DNA of 52,418 bases from Gemmataceae bacterium (GCA_028288765.1 JAQGHQ010000402.1:1-52418), one strand, 5' to 3'. Counted from the stretch's first letter, positions 1-9,070 are shown. Translations and numbers: made by a program. Notes: generated by a model not told the origin, from the sequence alone.

Positions 1-2
1 CG

Positions 3-344
3 GTGTACTGGGTCACTATCTCCGTCCAGAAGGGATACCCTTCGGTATCCGCGGAGGCCCACTACTTCCTCGGTAACGAGGCGGTCATGGAGGAGGACGA
101 AGACCCGTTCGCCCCGGACTTCTGGGACTCCTACCGCGAGACCGCGGTCGCCGAGGCGGTCGCGGAAATCACCGGGGCGGGGTACACCATTGCCGCTGTC
201 GTTTCGGACCAACCGTGTAACCGGGACGAGCTGCCCGAAGACCTCGTCCCGTACTACGACGAGGCCGAGGACTCCGGCTCGTGTCTCGTCTTCATCCACG
301 ACGACGAACCGTCGGAAGAGGACGAGCCGGGTGCCGGGGTGTGA
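3..344 (+). CDS. acidic hypothetical protein, possibly 5'-truncated
   Basis: I do not recognise this protein of up to 113 residues. It is strongly acidic, with runs such as EEDEDP near residue 31 and DDEPSEEDE near the C-terminus, and has no signal peptide or membrane segment. The first codon available is GTG two bases inside the window edge, so the true start may lie upstream. The middle (about residues 45-65, AVAEAVAEITGAGY) looks like an amphipathic helix. It ends 18 bp before the stop of the convergent protoporphyrinogen oxidase gene. Codon use matches its neighbours, which is the main reason to accept it. Confidence 0.6.
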   Translation: MYWVTISVQKGYPSVSAEAHYFLGNEAVMEEDEDPFAPDFWDSYRETAVAEAVAEITGAGYTIAAVVSDQPCNRDELPEDLVPYYDEAEDSGSCLVFIHDDEPSEEDEPGAGV

Positions 345-362
345 CGGCGGCCGGCCCGAGCG

Positions 363-1781
363 TCACTCCCGCTCGCCCTCATCCGCGGTGGTCGCCAGGA
401 AGCTGAGGACCCGGCCGGCGACCGCCTCGCCCTGCTCGGCGCAATCGCCCATCGCGACCCCGCGGTATGCGTTCCCGGTCAGGAACAGCCCGTGGTGTTT
501 GGCGGCGGCGGCGTCGATTCGGGCTACCCGGTCGAGATGGCCGATCACGTACTGCGGGATCGCCGCCGGCCACCGGACCACCCGGCGGAACACCGGCTCG
601 CCCGTCACCCCCATCGCGACCTTCATCTCCGCATGAACGGCCCGCCCCAGTGTGTCGTCGTCCCAGTCGACCACCTCCGCCCGGTGGACCCCTCCGCACA
701 GCGCCCGCCACAGTACGAACCCGTCCGGCGCGCGGCCCGGGTAGATCGACGAACACCACTGCACCCCGAGCACGTCCCGCCGGGTGTTCTGCGGGGCGAT
801 GTACCCGAACCCGTCCGGGGCCGTCGGGCAGTCCGTCTTGCGGTAGCCGAGGGCCACAACGGCGATCCGGTTGTACGGGATCCCGGCGACGTCGTCGGCG
901 AGCGGGGCGTCGAGGTCGGCGAGGATCTCCGCCTGTTCGTAGGCCGGGCAAGCCAACACGACCGCGTCCGCCGACCACGCATCCCGGCCGTCGCCCCGAA
1001 CACCCCACCCGGCCACCCCCACCGCCGGCCACAGCGACTGGACCCGCACCCCCGTCCGCACCGCCGGCCCGAGCTGGTTGGTGAGCCCGTCGATCAGGAC
1101 CCGCAGCCCCGCGCGAAAGGACCACATCCGTTGCGGCCCCGGCCTGGGTTCGCCGCGCGCCTCCGCTTCCTGTCGCCGTTTCTTCGCGGCCCGCATGAAC
1201 CCGCGGATAATACTCCCCGCCTCCCGCTCCATCACCGGCAGCCGCGGGAACGCGGCGGCCACACTCAGCTGCGCCGGGTCGCCGCCGTGGATGCCGGTCA
1301 CGAGCGCGTCGGCGAAGACGTTGGCCGCCTCCCGACCGGCCCGCCGGGTGACGAACCCGGCGACGGACTCGTCGGGCGGGAGGTGGTCGGGGGCGCGGCG
1401 GAACGGCTCGGTCAGGAGCTGCCACTTCCCACGGAGGCTGAGGAGTGGAGTGGTGAGCAGGCCGAGCGGGCCGCCCGGCAGCTTCCGGAGCTTCCCCCCG
1501 AGGAACAGGTATCGGTTCTTCCGGGCGGCCTCACTCCCGGTGATGAGCTGATCGGCGAGGCCGAGGTCGCTACAGAGACTGGGTACGGCAGGGGTCCGGT
1601 CGAGGAACCCGTTCGGCCCGGTCTCGACCCGGAACCCGTCGTGGTCCTCGGTGCCGATGTTCCCACCCGGCCGCGATTTGTGTTCCAGGACGGTGACCGC
1701 TAGCTCCGGGTCGGCCTGCTTCAGCCGGAAAGCGACGGACAGCCCGGTCAGGCCGCCCCCGACGATGACGACGTGGGGCAT
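363..1781 (-). CDS. hemY: protoporphyrinogen/coproporphyrinogen oxidase (HemY/HemG type)
   Basis: FAD-dependent oxidase of late haem synthesis, removing six electrons from protoporphyrinogen IX (or from coproporphyrinogen III in the CgoX branch). The 472-residue length is normal for the family. The N-terminus carries the dinucleotide-binding motif VIVGGGLTGLS followed by an acidic residue and RPGGNIGTE, and the substrate-side ETGPNGF motif follows. The C-terminus has the second FAD-binding segment (GLFLTGNAYRGVAMGDC). The ATG start leaves the GxGxxG motif at residues 6-12, as expected. A short reading frame lies 21 bp upstream on the same strand. Whether the substrate is the proto- or copro-form cannot be told from sequence alone. 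Confidence 0.9.
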   Translation of the reverse strand: MPHVVIVGGGLTGLSVAFRLKQADPELAVTVLEHKSRPGGNIGTEDHDGFRVETGPNGFLDRTPAVPSLCSDLGLADQLITGSEAARKNRYLFLGGKLRKLPGGPLGLLTTPLLSLRGKWQLLTEPFRRAPDHLPPDESVAGFVTRRAGREAANVFADALVTGIHGGDPAQLSVAAAFPRLPVMEREAGSIIRGFMRAAKKRRQEAEARGEPRPGPQRMWSFRAGLRVLIDGLTNQLGPAVRTGVRVQSLWPAVGVAGWGVRGDGRDAWSADAVVLACPAYEQAEILADLDAPLADDVAGIPYNRIAVVALGYRKTDCPTAPDGFGYIAPQNTRRDVLGVQWCSSIYPGRAPDGFVLWRALCGGVHRAEVVDWDDDTLGRAVHAEMKVAMGVTGEPVFRRVVRWPAAIPQYVIGHLDRVARIDAAAAKHHGLFLTGNAYRGVAMGDCAEQGEAVAGRVLSFLATTADEGERE

Positions 1782-1802
1782 GAGTTGGGCGCCTCGGGTG
1801 GG

Positions 1803-2009
1803 TCAGGAGAGCATCCCGACGACCTCGGGATTTCCGCCGTCAGGCTTGACCAACACCTTCACCCGCAAATGCTTCCAGGGGACGCCGGCATGGGCGGAAA
1901 AACCGTTCTCACCGGTCACATCGAGCTGTGTCCCGACCAGGAGCTCCGTCCGGAAGTCGGCCGGGTCAGGCCATTCGCCCAACACCTTCCAAGGTGGTCT
2001 CATCCCCAC
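1803..2009 (-). CDS. small hypothetical protein upstream of hemY
   Basis: Short frame of 68 residues (GTG start; an ATG two codons later is an alternative). It ends 21 bp before hemY on the same strand. The sequence has natural composition with alternating hydrophobic and charged residues (TELLVGTQLDVTGE, HLRVKVLVKPDGG), unlike the Arg/Pro-rich shadow frames around it, and it fills a gap with no other coding. I do not recognise the family. It could be the first gene of a two-gene transcript with hemY. Small size keeps confidence moderate. Confidence 0.45.
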   Translation of the reverse strand: MGMRPPWKVLGEWPDPADFRTELLVGTQLDVTGENGFSAHAGVPWKHLRVKVLVKPDGGNPEVVGMLS

Positions 2010-2138
2010 CCGGGTGTATGGGCCGGCCTTAACTGTACCCGCTCAGTGTTACTGTCTCAACCGCCCACCCGGCAAGCGGCCGGTTTCCGTTCTACACTTC
2101 CCAGCGCTCTGACAGCTGACCATCCGGACACCTCTACC

Positions 2139-3224
2139 ATGCTCCTCTTCTGCCCCGCGTGTCAGTCCGCGTTCACCGGCGTGTCCAGGTGCCCCCGGTG
2201 CGGCGGGCTGTTGCTGACGCCAGAGGAATCGCCGGCCCTTCCGGAGGTGCCGGGCCACGCACCTCCGGCCCTCCTCCACCCGACCCCGGCCGGCCGGGTG
2301 CTCGTCGGGATGGTTGTGGCCTTCGGCCTGTACCTGGGGCTGCGTAAGCTGACCATTGGATGGCTACTGGCGACCGTGACGGATCCGGACGCCTGGTGGC
2401 TGACCCCGGAGGGGCTGGTGGGCGTGTTCGGGCTCCAGGCAGGGGCGGTGTTGTTCGGGTCGGTTCTGGCCGCGGCCGGCCGGGTGCGGGGGTCAACGCT
2501 CGGGGCGGCAGTCGGCGGGCTGTGCGGTGGGCTGTTCCTGACGGTTGAGATCGTGGCCGGGGCGCCGAGCGGCCAGCTGGTGCTCCTTCTCCAGCCGCTG
2601 ATTCTCTCGCTTGGCGGGGCAATCGCCGGCGTTGCCGGGGCCTGGGTGTGGGCGGCCGTCCCGGAACTGGACATGCCGGTCCCGGCGGGCAAAAAGCAGA
2701 GCTCGATTCAGCTCAACGTCGACGCCCCGGGTGAAGGCAGCCGGCCGACCGTGTGGCTGCGGGTGGGGGTCGGGGTGGCGGTGATCGTGGCCGGGGTGGG
2801 ACTTGCGGAGAAGGTCCGGGGCGGGGCGGAAAAGGTGTCCGGTGGGATTCTCAAGGTGGAATCCCGGGGGCAGGCGAGGTTCCTGAGCTGGCAGATCGCC
2901 ACGCTCGCGGTGCTGGCCGGTGGGGCGTGGGCCGGGGCCGGGACCGGGGCCGGTCTGCGGCACGGGGTGTACGCCGGCTTGCTCGGCGGGCTCGGGGTGG
3001 TCGGGCTGACCGCGGCCAGGGGGGAGCTTTCACAGCCGGCGGAGTATCTGCTCAGCCAGATGAACCTCGCCGGTGCGAGCGCGCAAGATCCGGCCGCACT
3101 CGCGGGATTGGGGTGCGGAATCCTTGCGGCCGGGCTGGTCGGCGGCTGGTTCGGGGGGCAACTATTCCTCCCCCTGGCGCCTGTCCATATGAGGAACCGG
3201 AAACTCCGTCTCGGCGGAGATTAA
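2139..3224 (+). CDS. zinc-ribbon multi-pass membrane protein
   Basis: A 361-residue protein of unknown role. It opens with a four-cysteine zinc ribbon (CPAC at residues 5-8 and CPRC near residue 19) typical of planctomycete membrane proteins. About six or seven hydrophobic segments follow, roughly at residues 50-75, 93-115, 118-138, 145-172, 205-226, 255-295 and 325-350. A hydrophilic linker with SSIQLNVDAPG separates two membrane blocks. I chose the ATG at 2139 because the zinc ribbon begins there; the open frame upstream to 1773 has shadow-like composition. No enzymatic motif is visible. Confidence 0.8.
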   Translation: MLLFCPACQSAFTGVSRCPRCGGLLLTPEESPALPEVPGHAPPALLHPTPAGRVLVGMVVAFGLYLGLRKLTIGWLLATVTDPDAWWLTPEGLVGVFGLQAGAVLFGSVLAAAGRVRGSTLGAAVGGLCGGLFLTVEIVAGAPSGQLVLLLQPLILSLGGAIAGVAGAWVWAAVPELDMPVPAGKKQSSIQLNVDAPGEGSRPTVWLRVGVGVAVIVAGVGLAEKVRGGAEKVSGGILKVESRGQARFLSWQIATLAVLAGGAWAGAGTGAGLRHGVYAGLLGGLGVVGLTAARGELSQPAEYLLSQMNLAGASAQDPAALAGLGCGILAAGLVGGWFGGQLFLPLAPVHMRNRKLRLGGD

Positions 3225-3295
3225 AGACGACCGACACGGCGGCAGCTCGCACAGCGAGCATCCACACGCCGTCCGAATTCCCCTACCCCATCGAG

Positions 3296-3366
3296 TGTCC
3301 CCGCCAGGAGTCGAACCTGGTCCGCGACCTTCGCAGAGTCGCGTGCTTCCGGCACACCCCGAGGAC
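3296..3366 (-). tRNA. candidate tRNA-Arg (anticodon GCG), atypical
   Basis: Read on the minus strand, a 71-nt cloverleaf can be folded. The 7-bp acceptor stem is GTCCTCG/CGGGGAC with one T-G pair, and the D stem is GTGT/GCAC around a 7-nt loop containing GGA. The anticodon stem CGACT/GGTCG closes a 7-nt loop CTGCGAA (anticodon GCG, T33 and A37 present). The variable loop has 4 nt and the T arm CCAGG-TTCGACT-CCTGG is perfect. The discriminator is A and no CCA is encoded. Oddities: position 8 is G instead of T and position 14 is G instead of A. C35 and A20 fit arginine identity. It could be a tRNA-like relic. Confidence 0.5.
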
Positions 3367-3618
3367 CTCTTCGCAGAAGATGACCGCCCCGGACGGCCGG
3401 AGGTTCGGGTTCCCCCTCGGTGCATTGGTCGTTCGCCCGGATTCCTGATGCCGTCAGAAGTGGGTCGGCCGCACCAGCTGCGCAAGCTGTATCGATCGTG
3501 CCGGTTCCCCACTCCTTGCCCGAAGCCCCTTCCCCTTCCTTCCGTTGCAACCCACCTTTCCCCGACCGAAAGATAACGATATGGGACCGCCGTCCTGACT
3601 CCCCGGTGGGATCCGACC

Positions 3619-4494
3619 GTGATCCGTTTCGCCGCCGCCGTGCTGTCCGCTTCGCTCGCAGGGTGTGCGACCCACCGCTCTGCCGGGGAAGGGCCGAGTG
3701 CGGCCTCCCCACATGCAACTCTTGCCGCTTCCACGCCGGGTGTCGCCCGGGGCGCCACCCCGGAAGCCGGGAAGCCAGACCTGGCCGAAGTCCGGTCGCT
3801 CGAAAAGACGCTCCGCAACCTGCTCCTCCAGAACCTGCCCGACCCGATCGTTCAGTCCGCGCGGGGGTGGGGCCAACAGAAGGAGGGGGTGATCGGGGTG
3901 AATTTCGAGAAGGACGGACCGCGACTGCGATCGGAGTCGATTCGGGGGATGCGGAACGACGGGGTGTGGCGGCGGGTGGCGGTGCGGGCGGTCGACCCCG
4001 AAAAGACGCTCGCTCTGGGGATCGCCGACCCGGCGTTCCCGGAACCCGGTCGGGCGACGTTCACGGCCATGCTCGGGGTGGACTGTGCGATCCGGTTCGA
4101 GCAACAGCTGTGGCGGAACGGGACCCGGCTTTACAGCGGGGAGACCCGCGGCCGGTGCCGGGCCGCCGCCGCGCTCAAGTGCGAGGTCGTTTCCCGCACG
4201 GAGACGAAACCCGGAAGCCTGTTGCCCGATTTCGTCGTCCGGGTGCGGGTGACGGACGCCCAACTCTTCTACGACGATCTTGTGATCGAGCACACGGCGG
4301 GGGTCGGCGGAGACGCGGCGAAGCTGCTCGGTCAGGCTGTTATCGACGCCGTCAAGCAGGCGAAGCCCGACCTGGAACGCGACCTGCTGAAGAAGGCGAA
4401 CGCGGCGATCGTGAAGGCCGCCGACACGAAGGAAGTACGGGTCTCGCTGGACTCGTTCCTGAAGGGCGGCCCGATGGTCGGGCGGAAAAAGTGA
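3619..4494 (+). CDS. lipoprotein of unknown function
   Basis: A 291-residue predicted lipoprotein. The GTG start gives a short signal sequence ending in the lipobox SLAGC (Cys16), followed by a low-complexity linker and a soluble domain. The soluble part (about residues 50-290) has alternating strands and a helical C-terminus rich in Lys and Ala (KQAKPDLERDLLKKANAAIVKAA). I recognise no catalytic motif. The region downstream (4495-4590) contains degenerate short repeats. It is followed, 175 bp on, by another exported-protein gene on the same strand. Confidence 0.75.
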   Translation: MIRFAAAVLSASLAGCATHRSAGEGPSAASPHATLAASTPGVARGATPEAGKPDLAEVRSLEKTLRNLLLQNLPDPIVQSARGWGQQKEGVIGVNFEKDGPRLRSESIRGMRNDGVWRRVAVRAVDPEKTLALGIADPAFPEPGRATFTAMLGVDCAIRFEQQLWRNGTRLYSGETRGRCRAAAALKCEVVSRTETKPGSLLPDFVVRVRVTDAQLFYDDLVIEHTAGVGGDAAKLLGQAVIDAVKQAKPDLERDLLKKANAAIVKAADTKEVRVSLDSFLKGGPMVGRKK

Positions 4495-4590
4495 GTCACA
4501 GGTCCGCAGGCCACAAGTCCCACGTCATCAAATCCTTCGCGCCGCCCAGACTGTGCGGCCCCCAGACTTGAGACTTCCTCTTGTGTGGTT
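4495..4590. repeat. degenerate short-unit repeat downstream of lipoprotein gene
   Basis: Directly after the stop codon lie imperfect 7-8-nt units (CACAGGTC, CGCAGGC, CACAAGTC, CCACGTC). Opposed partial complements (GACTTGAGACTT, CTTGTG) follow 40-60 bp later. It resembles a decayed member of the short-unit inverted repeats seen more clearly at 9071, 17876 and 39601. The match is weak. Confidence 0.3.
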
Positions 4591-4669
4591 TCCCCCGTCA
4601 GCGTATACCGTGCCCTCCCCGCGGCCGGGTCGCCAGGATGGCACCGGCCCCCCTGGCAAGGAACGCCGC

Positions 4670-5887
4670 ATGTCCCGCCCGTTTCTCCCATTCGTTATCC
4701 TGATCTGCTCCCCGCTCACGTCGCTCGCGAACGATCCCCTCTCCGTCACGCTCCCGGATGTCGCACCCGCGGCCGACGGGGCTGACGCCCTCCGCGACGC
4801 CCGGACGCTGTTCAAGCAAGGCAAGTACGTCGAGGCCGAGGCGAAGTTCGCAGCATCACGGGGGCAGGCGCAGTTCACGGAAGGCGAAACCGCGGCGTGG
4901 GCGTACTGCCGGGTCCGGGTCGCGGCCGACGCGGTGAACAAGCCGACGTGCGACGCGGCGACCGCGGCGGCGGTCGAGAAGAACGTGACCGAGGCGATTC
5001 AGCTCGCCCCGAACAACGCCGGGCTCCAGAAGATCGGGCAGGCGGTACTCGCCGTCGCCCGGCAGCGGAAGGCCGGTCCCGGTCGGCAGCCCGGAGTGGC
5101 CGCGAACCCTGCGGGCGGCGGGTCGGCGGCGCCGACCCCGGCTGTCCCCATCCCGGCCGGCTGGGACGTGATCGACATGCCCAGCTTCCGGGTGACCTAC
5201 AAGGGCACCAAGGCGGTAGCCGAGACGGTAGCCCGGGCGGCCGAGACGAAGCGGGAGGAGATCTTCAAGCGGTGGAGCGGGCCCCCGGGCGGGGCGTGGT
5301 CTCCAAGATGCGAGATCGTCCTGCACCCGACCGCCGAGAGCTACGCGACGATGACCGGCAAGCCGGCCGAGGGGGCCGGGCATGCAACGGTCCGGCTGGC
5401 GGACGGGCGCGCGACCGAGCGGCGGATCGACCTCCGGGCCGACGACGACGGGGTGGTCGCGAATACCCTGCCCCGGGATCTCACGCACGTGGTGTTGGCG
5501 GACCTGTTCCCGCACACGCCCCCGCCGAAGTGGGCGGAAGAGGGCATGGCGGTACTGGCCGCGTCGCCGGAGGAAGTGGGCCGGTACACCCAGACGCTCC
5601 CGCGGTGTCGCCGTACCGGCGAGCTGTTCACGGTGCCGGTGTTGATGGAGATGAAGGAGTTCCCGGCGGCGGACAAGATCACCGGGTTTTACTGCGGGAG
5701 CGTGTCGCTGGTTGACTACCTCGTGCGACTGAAGGGGGAGAAACACTTCAACACGTTCCTGCGGGACTGCCAGCGGTACGGGTCGGCCCAGGCGCTGAAG
5801 CGGCAGTACGACATCGACGGCCCGAAGGCCCTGCAGGACGCATGGCTGCGGGCGATGTCGCAGGTCGTCCGTGGGCAGGCGCCGTGA
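4670..5887 (+). CDS. secreted peptidase-MA-like protein lacking the HExxH motif
   Basis: A 405-residue exported protein. The ATG at 4670 starts a signal peptide (RPFLPFVILICSPLTSLAND). Residues about 40-130 are helical with a TPR-like ring (ARTLFKQGKYVEAEAKFAA). The C-terminal half resembles the gluzincin-like 'peptidase MA' domain: WAEEGMAVLA supplies the usual downstream Glu, and GFYCGSVSLVDYLV resembles the repeated helix motif. Where a peptidase would have HExxH, the sequence reads LTHVVLADLF, so the catalytic Glu and second His are missing. It is probably non-enzymatic, perhaps a cell-surface scaffold. Confidence 0.75.
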   Translation: MSRPFLPFVILICSPLTSLANDPLSVTLPDVAPAADGADALRDARTLFKQGKYVEAEAKFAASRGQAQFTEGETAAWAYCRVRVAADAVNKPTCDAATAAAVEKNVTEAIQLAPNNAGLQKIGQAVLAVARQRKAGPGRQPGVAANPAGGGSAAPTPAVPIPAGWDVIDMPSFRVTYKGTKAVAETVARAAETKREEIFKRWSGPPGGAWSPRCEIVLHPTAESYATMTGKPAEGAGHATVRLADGRATERRIDLRADDDGVVANTLPRDLTHVVLADLFPHTPPPKWAEEGMAVLAASPEEVGRYTQTLPRCRRTGELFTVPVLMEMKEFPAADKITGFYCGSVSLVDYLVRLKGEKHFNTFLRDCQRYGSAQALKRQYDIDGPKALQDAWLRAMSQVVRGQAP

Positions 5888-5896
5888 CCCACCGGC

Positions 5897-7555
5897 TCAC
5901 GGCTTCTTGATCGCGTACAGCGTCTTCTCGGTCGCGACGTATAGCACTCCGCCCGCGACGGTGGGGGGAATCCGGATCGGGGCGTCGAACTCGATCTTCG
6001 CGAGCAGGTACTTCGTCTCGATCTCCTGCCGCTTCCCACGCCGGAAGGCCCGTGACGCGCCCAGGTCGGGTGCATTCGGGTCGAGGTCGTCGATCGACGC
6101 CGGGGTCTTGGTGTGCTTCCAGACGTACAGGTCGCCGTGGTCGTTCCCGATGAAGACCTTCCCGTCCGCGTAGTAGCACGACCCCCACATCGCCGACTTG
6201 GTGTCGTAACTCCAGTAACGATTGCCGGTCCGGGCGTCGAAGCAGTGGACATACCCGGGCAGTTCGCCAACGTAGAGGACGTCATCCACGATACACGCGG
6301 TGCTCATCGTCCGGCCGAACTTGTAGCCGCGGACGGCCCACTTCCGCTTCTCCTCCCCGCCGTAGTACCAGCTGAGGGCTGACGTCCGGTTCACCGGGGC
6401 GGCCGGGTCGAAGTTGTTGTCCACGGGCGATACGTCGCGGTCTTTGTTCCGCGCTCCGTTCTCGATTGCCCGGGCCAGGTCGATGCACCACATCCGGCCG
6501 ACCCCGTCGGTATGTTCCGGGTCCTGCCCGACCGCGATGTAGACCCGCCCGTTGTGAACCACTGGGGTGGCTACGAAGTCGCTCTTGTTCCCGACCCCGC
6601 CGAGTTCGTACACGGCGCCTTTCGGGTTGCCGTCGAACTTCCAGAGGAGCTTGCCGGTCGTCGGGTCGAAGGCGCGAATCCACCCGTCCCCGCCGGGGAA
6701 GATAACCTGCGGGACGGGTTCGGCCGCGTATGCCGGGCTCGACCACTGGCCGTGCAGGATGTTCTTCCCGGGTGAATTGTCCTTCCACCGGAGTTTGCCG
6801 GTGTGCCGGTCGAGGGCGATGAAGCTCGGGGCGTCGGGCGACGGGATGTTGACGTGCCCCTCGTCCACCCCGTTCCCGGTCACGACGAACACCGCATCGT
6901 CGATGACCAGGGGCGAGGAGGCGGATGCACGGTGCGGGAACACGCCGAGTTCCTTCTCCATGTTGAATTCCCAGATAACGTCGGCATCCATCGGGGTCTG
7001 GTACTTCTCGGTTTGGATACCCTGGTTTCCGTTCGTGAACCCCTTCAGGTCGATGCACACCACTGTGCACCGGTTGTTGACCACATACACCCGATCCCCC
7101 ACCACCGAAGGGGTGGAGCAAACACCCACTTTCGGCCAGTCTGGGTCCACGCCCGCAAACGGGCGCCGGTCGAACACGGCCTGCCAGAGGAACTTCCCGG
7201 TCTTCTCGTCGAAGCACATGAGGATGTTCTTGTCGACCGGCTCCCCCTCATCGTCAGCTTTCCTGCGGGTGTCCCGGTTATTCCGGGGCCGTTCGTTGTT
7301 CGTGCCCACCAGCACCACCCCGCCGGCGACCACCGACTGGGTATAGCAGTGGGACCCGAGGTCCGCCTTCCAGAGGGATTGCCGCCCGGGGTCGAACTTT
7401 TCCGGGATGTTGCGGTCGATCAGGTTCGCCATGTTCCGGCCGGGCGACCCGCCGAACATCGGCCAGGTCGTCCGCGCCGCCTCCGGCCGGACCGGGGCGG
7501 ACGCGAGCGGGACCGCGAGGACCGGCAGGGCGAGCAGCGGTAGGAGTCGGGACAC
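5897..7555 (-). CDS. secreted PQQ-binding-like beta-propeller protein
   Basis: A 552-residue exported beta-propeller protein with PQQ/quinoprotein-type repeats. Several blades show the pattern of a value-displaying strand plus a DxxTGKxxW turn (FDEKTGKFLWQ, LDRHTGKLRWK, FDPTTGKLLWK, FDARTGNRYWS). The N-terminus is a signal peptide (LLPLLALPVLAVPLASA). I prefer the GTG at 7555 because GAGGG lies 7 nt upstream and the hydrophobic core then begins at residue 3. Catalytic quinoprotein residues are not obvious, so a BamB-like scaffold or dehydrogenase-like role are both possible. It is divergent from the DUF1501 gene at 7763. Confidence 0.85.
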   Translation of the reverse strand: MSRLLPLLALPVLAVPLASAPVRPEAARTTWPMFGGSPGRNMANLIDRNIPEKFDPGRQSLWKADLGSHCYTQSVVAGGVVLVGTNNERPRNNRDTRRKADDEGEPVDKNILMCFDEKTGKFLWQAVFDRRPFAGVDPDWPKVGVCSTPSVVGDRVYVVNNRCTVVCIDLKGFTNGNQGIQTEKYQTPMDADVIWEFNMEKELGVFPHRASASSPLVIDDAVFVVTGNGVDEGHVNIPSPDAPSFIALDRHTGKLRWKDNSPGKNILHGQWSSPAYAAEPVPQVIFPGGDGWIRAFDPTTGKLLWKFDGNPKGAVYELGGVGNKSDFVATPVVHNGRVYIAVGQDPEHTDGVGRMWCIDLARAIENGARNKDRDVSPVDNNFDPAAPVNRTSALSWYYGGEEKRKWAVRGYKFGRTMSTACIVDDVLYVGELPGYVHCFDARTGNRYWSYDTKSAMWGSCYYADGKVFIGNDHGDLYVWKHTKTPASIDDLDPNAPDLGASRAFRRGKRQEIETKYLLAKIEFDAPIRIPPTVAGGVLYVATEKTLYAIKKP

Positions 7556-7762
7556 GGTCGACCCTCGTGGCGGGGCGGGCCTTGATTCTCGCACGCTCCC
7601 ACCGCCGCTTTCAAACCGTCACCCCGGCTTTTCGGTTGACGCGTCCGCCGGGAGAGTTGATACTTCGGTCATGACCGCCGTTTCGCGGCGGTCCCCACCC
7701 GGGCCACGCCATCCGGCAGCCCACCGCTCGCTATCAACTTCCGCACGCCGAGGACACTTCTC

Positions 7763-9067
7763 ATGCTCCAGCTCAACGGCTCACGCCGGCATCCCGACTG
7801 CGACGGCAAGACCCGCCGCGACTTCCTTAAGATCGGCACCCTTGGGGCAACAGGGCTGACCCTCCCGGCTCTGCTCCAGGCCCGGGCGAAGGCGGCCGAC
7901 GCTGGGTCGCCGACGCGGAACACCTCGGTCGTCTGGCTCTGGCTCGGCGGCGGACCGACCCACGTCGAGACGTTCGACCCGAAGATGTCCGCCCCGGCCG
8001 AGTACCGGTCGGTCACCGGGGCGGTGAAGACGACCCTGCCCGGGGTCGAGCTGGGCGGCAACTTCGGGCAGATGGCGAAGATCGCCGACAAGATGGCGTT
8101 CGTCCGCAGCTTCGCCCACCGGAACAGCGGGCACGGCGGCGGCACCCACTGGGTGATGACCGGGTACGACTTCGCCGCGGCCGACAACGGCGCCCCGGCC
8201 AACAAACCCGGGATCGGGGCGGTCGTCGCCCGGTACCGCGGGGCGAACAACTCGCGCACCGGCCTGCCGACCTACGTCCGGATGGGCGGCATCCTCGGCG
8301 ACGGCCCGTCGTGGCTCGGGGCGCCGTACTCCCCGTTCGACGTCCAGGGCCGGGCCCGGTCGAACATGACCCTGTCGGTCGCCGCCGACCGGCTCGACGA
8401 CCGCAAGACCCTGCTGAAGAACTTCGACTCGGTAGACCGCGGGCTCGACGCGACCGGCCTGATGGCCGGGATGGACAGCTTTGAGCAGCAGGCGTTCGAC
8501 CTGATCCTGAGCCGGGCGAAGGACGTGTTCGACCCGAAGCGGGAAGACCCGAAGGTCCGCGACAAGTACGGGCCGGGGCTCGGTGAGCAGATGCTGATGG
8601 CCCGCCGGCTGTGCGAGGCCGGGGTCGGGTTCGTGACCATCCACTACGGCGGGTGGGACATGCACGGCGGGATCAAGACCGCGATGGACAGCCTCGGGCC
8701 GAAGGTGGACCGGGCGGTGTCCGCGTTCGTCGACGATTGCGGCGACCGGGGCCTCGACCAGGACGTGCTGCTGGTGATCACCGGCGAGTTCGGCCGGACC
8801 CCGCGGATCAACGGCAGCGCCGGCCGCGACCACTGGGCCCCGCTCAGCACCCTCGCCCTCGCCGGGGGCGGGCTCCGGATGGGACAGGTGATCGGCGAGT
8901 CGACCGCCAAGGCGGAGGTCCCGAAGACGACCCCGGTCACCCCACAGGACCTGATGGCGACCGTGTTCCACGTCCTCGGTCTGCCGCAGGAGATTCAGTA
9001 CAAGGACCCGACCGGCCGGCCCACCCCGATGGTCGTCGGCGGCAAACCGATCGCCGAACTGGTGTAG
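7763..9067 (+). CDS. DUF1501 protein with Tat signal
   Basis: A 434-residue member of the DUF1501 family, abundant in planctomycetes and related to the alkaline phosphatase/sulfatase fold. A twin-arginine signal (TRRDFLKIG, residues 17-25) directs export of a folded protein. Family motifs are visible: WLWLGGGPTHVETFDPK, AFVRSFAHRNSGHGGGTHW, FVTIHYGGWDMHG, and ITGEFGRTPRIN followed by AGRDHW. Substrate is unknown; many relatives sit beside cytochrome-containing DUF1553/1549 genes, but none is present here. The stop is 3 bp before the large inverted repeat at 9071. Confidence 0.9.
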   Translation: MLQLNGSRRHPDCDGKTRRDFLKIGTLGATGLTLPALLQARAKAADAGSPTRNTSVVWLWLGGGPTHVETFDPKMSAPAEYRSVTGAVKTTLPGVELGGNFGQMAKIADKMAFVRSFAHRNSGHGGGTHWVMTGYDFAAADNGAPANKPGIGAVVARYRGANNSRTGLPTYVRMGGILGDGPSWLGAPYSPFDVQGRARSNMTLSVAADRLDDRKTLLKNFDSVDRGLDATGLMAGMDSFEQQAFDLILSRAKDVFDPKREDPKVRDKYGPGLGEQMLMARRLCEAGVGFVTIHYGGWDMHGGIKTAMDSLGPKVDRAVSAFVDDCGDRGLDQDVLLVITGEFGRTPRINGSAGRDHWAPLSTLALAGGGLRMGQVIGESTAKAEVPKTTPVTPQDLMATVFHVLGLPQEIQYKDPTGRPTPMVVGGKPIAELV

Positions 9068-9070
9068 AGA

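Noticed and set aside
492..1703. 403-codon open frame antisense to hemY
   Set aside because: A GC-driven shadow frame: Arg/Pro/His-rich, no domain, and the hemY frame has all family motifs.
1773..2138. Extended N-terminus of the zinc-ribbon membrane protein
   Set aside because: The zinc ribbon starts at the ATG at 2139, and the upstream residues look like a shadow of the opposite-strand small gene.
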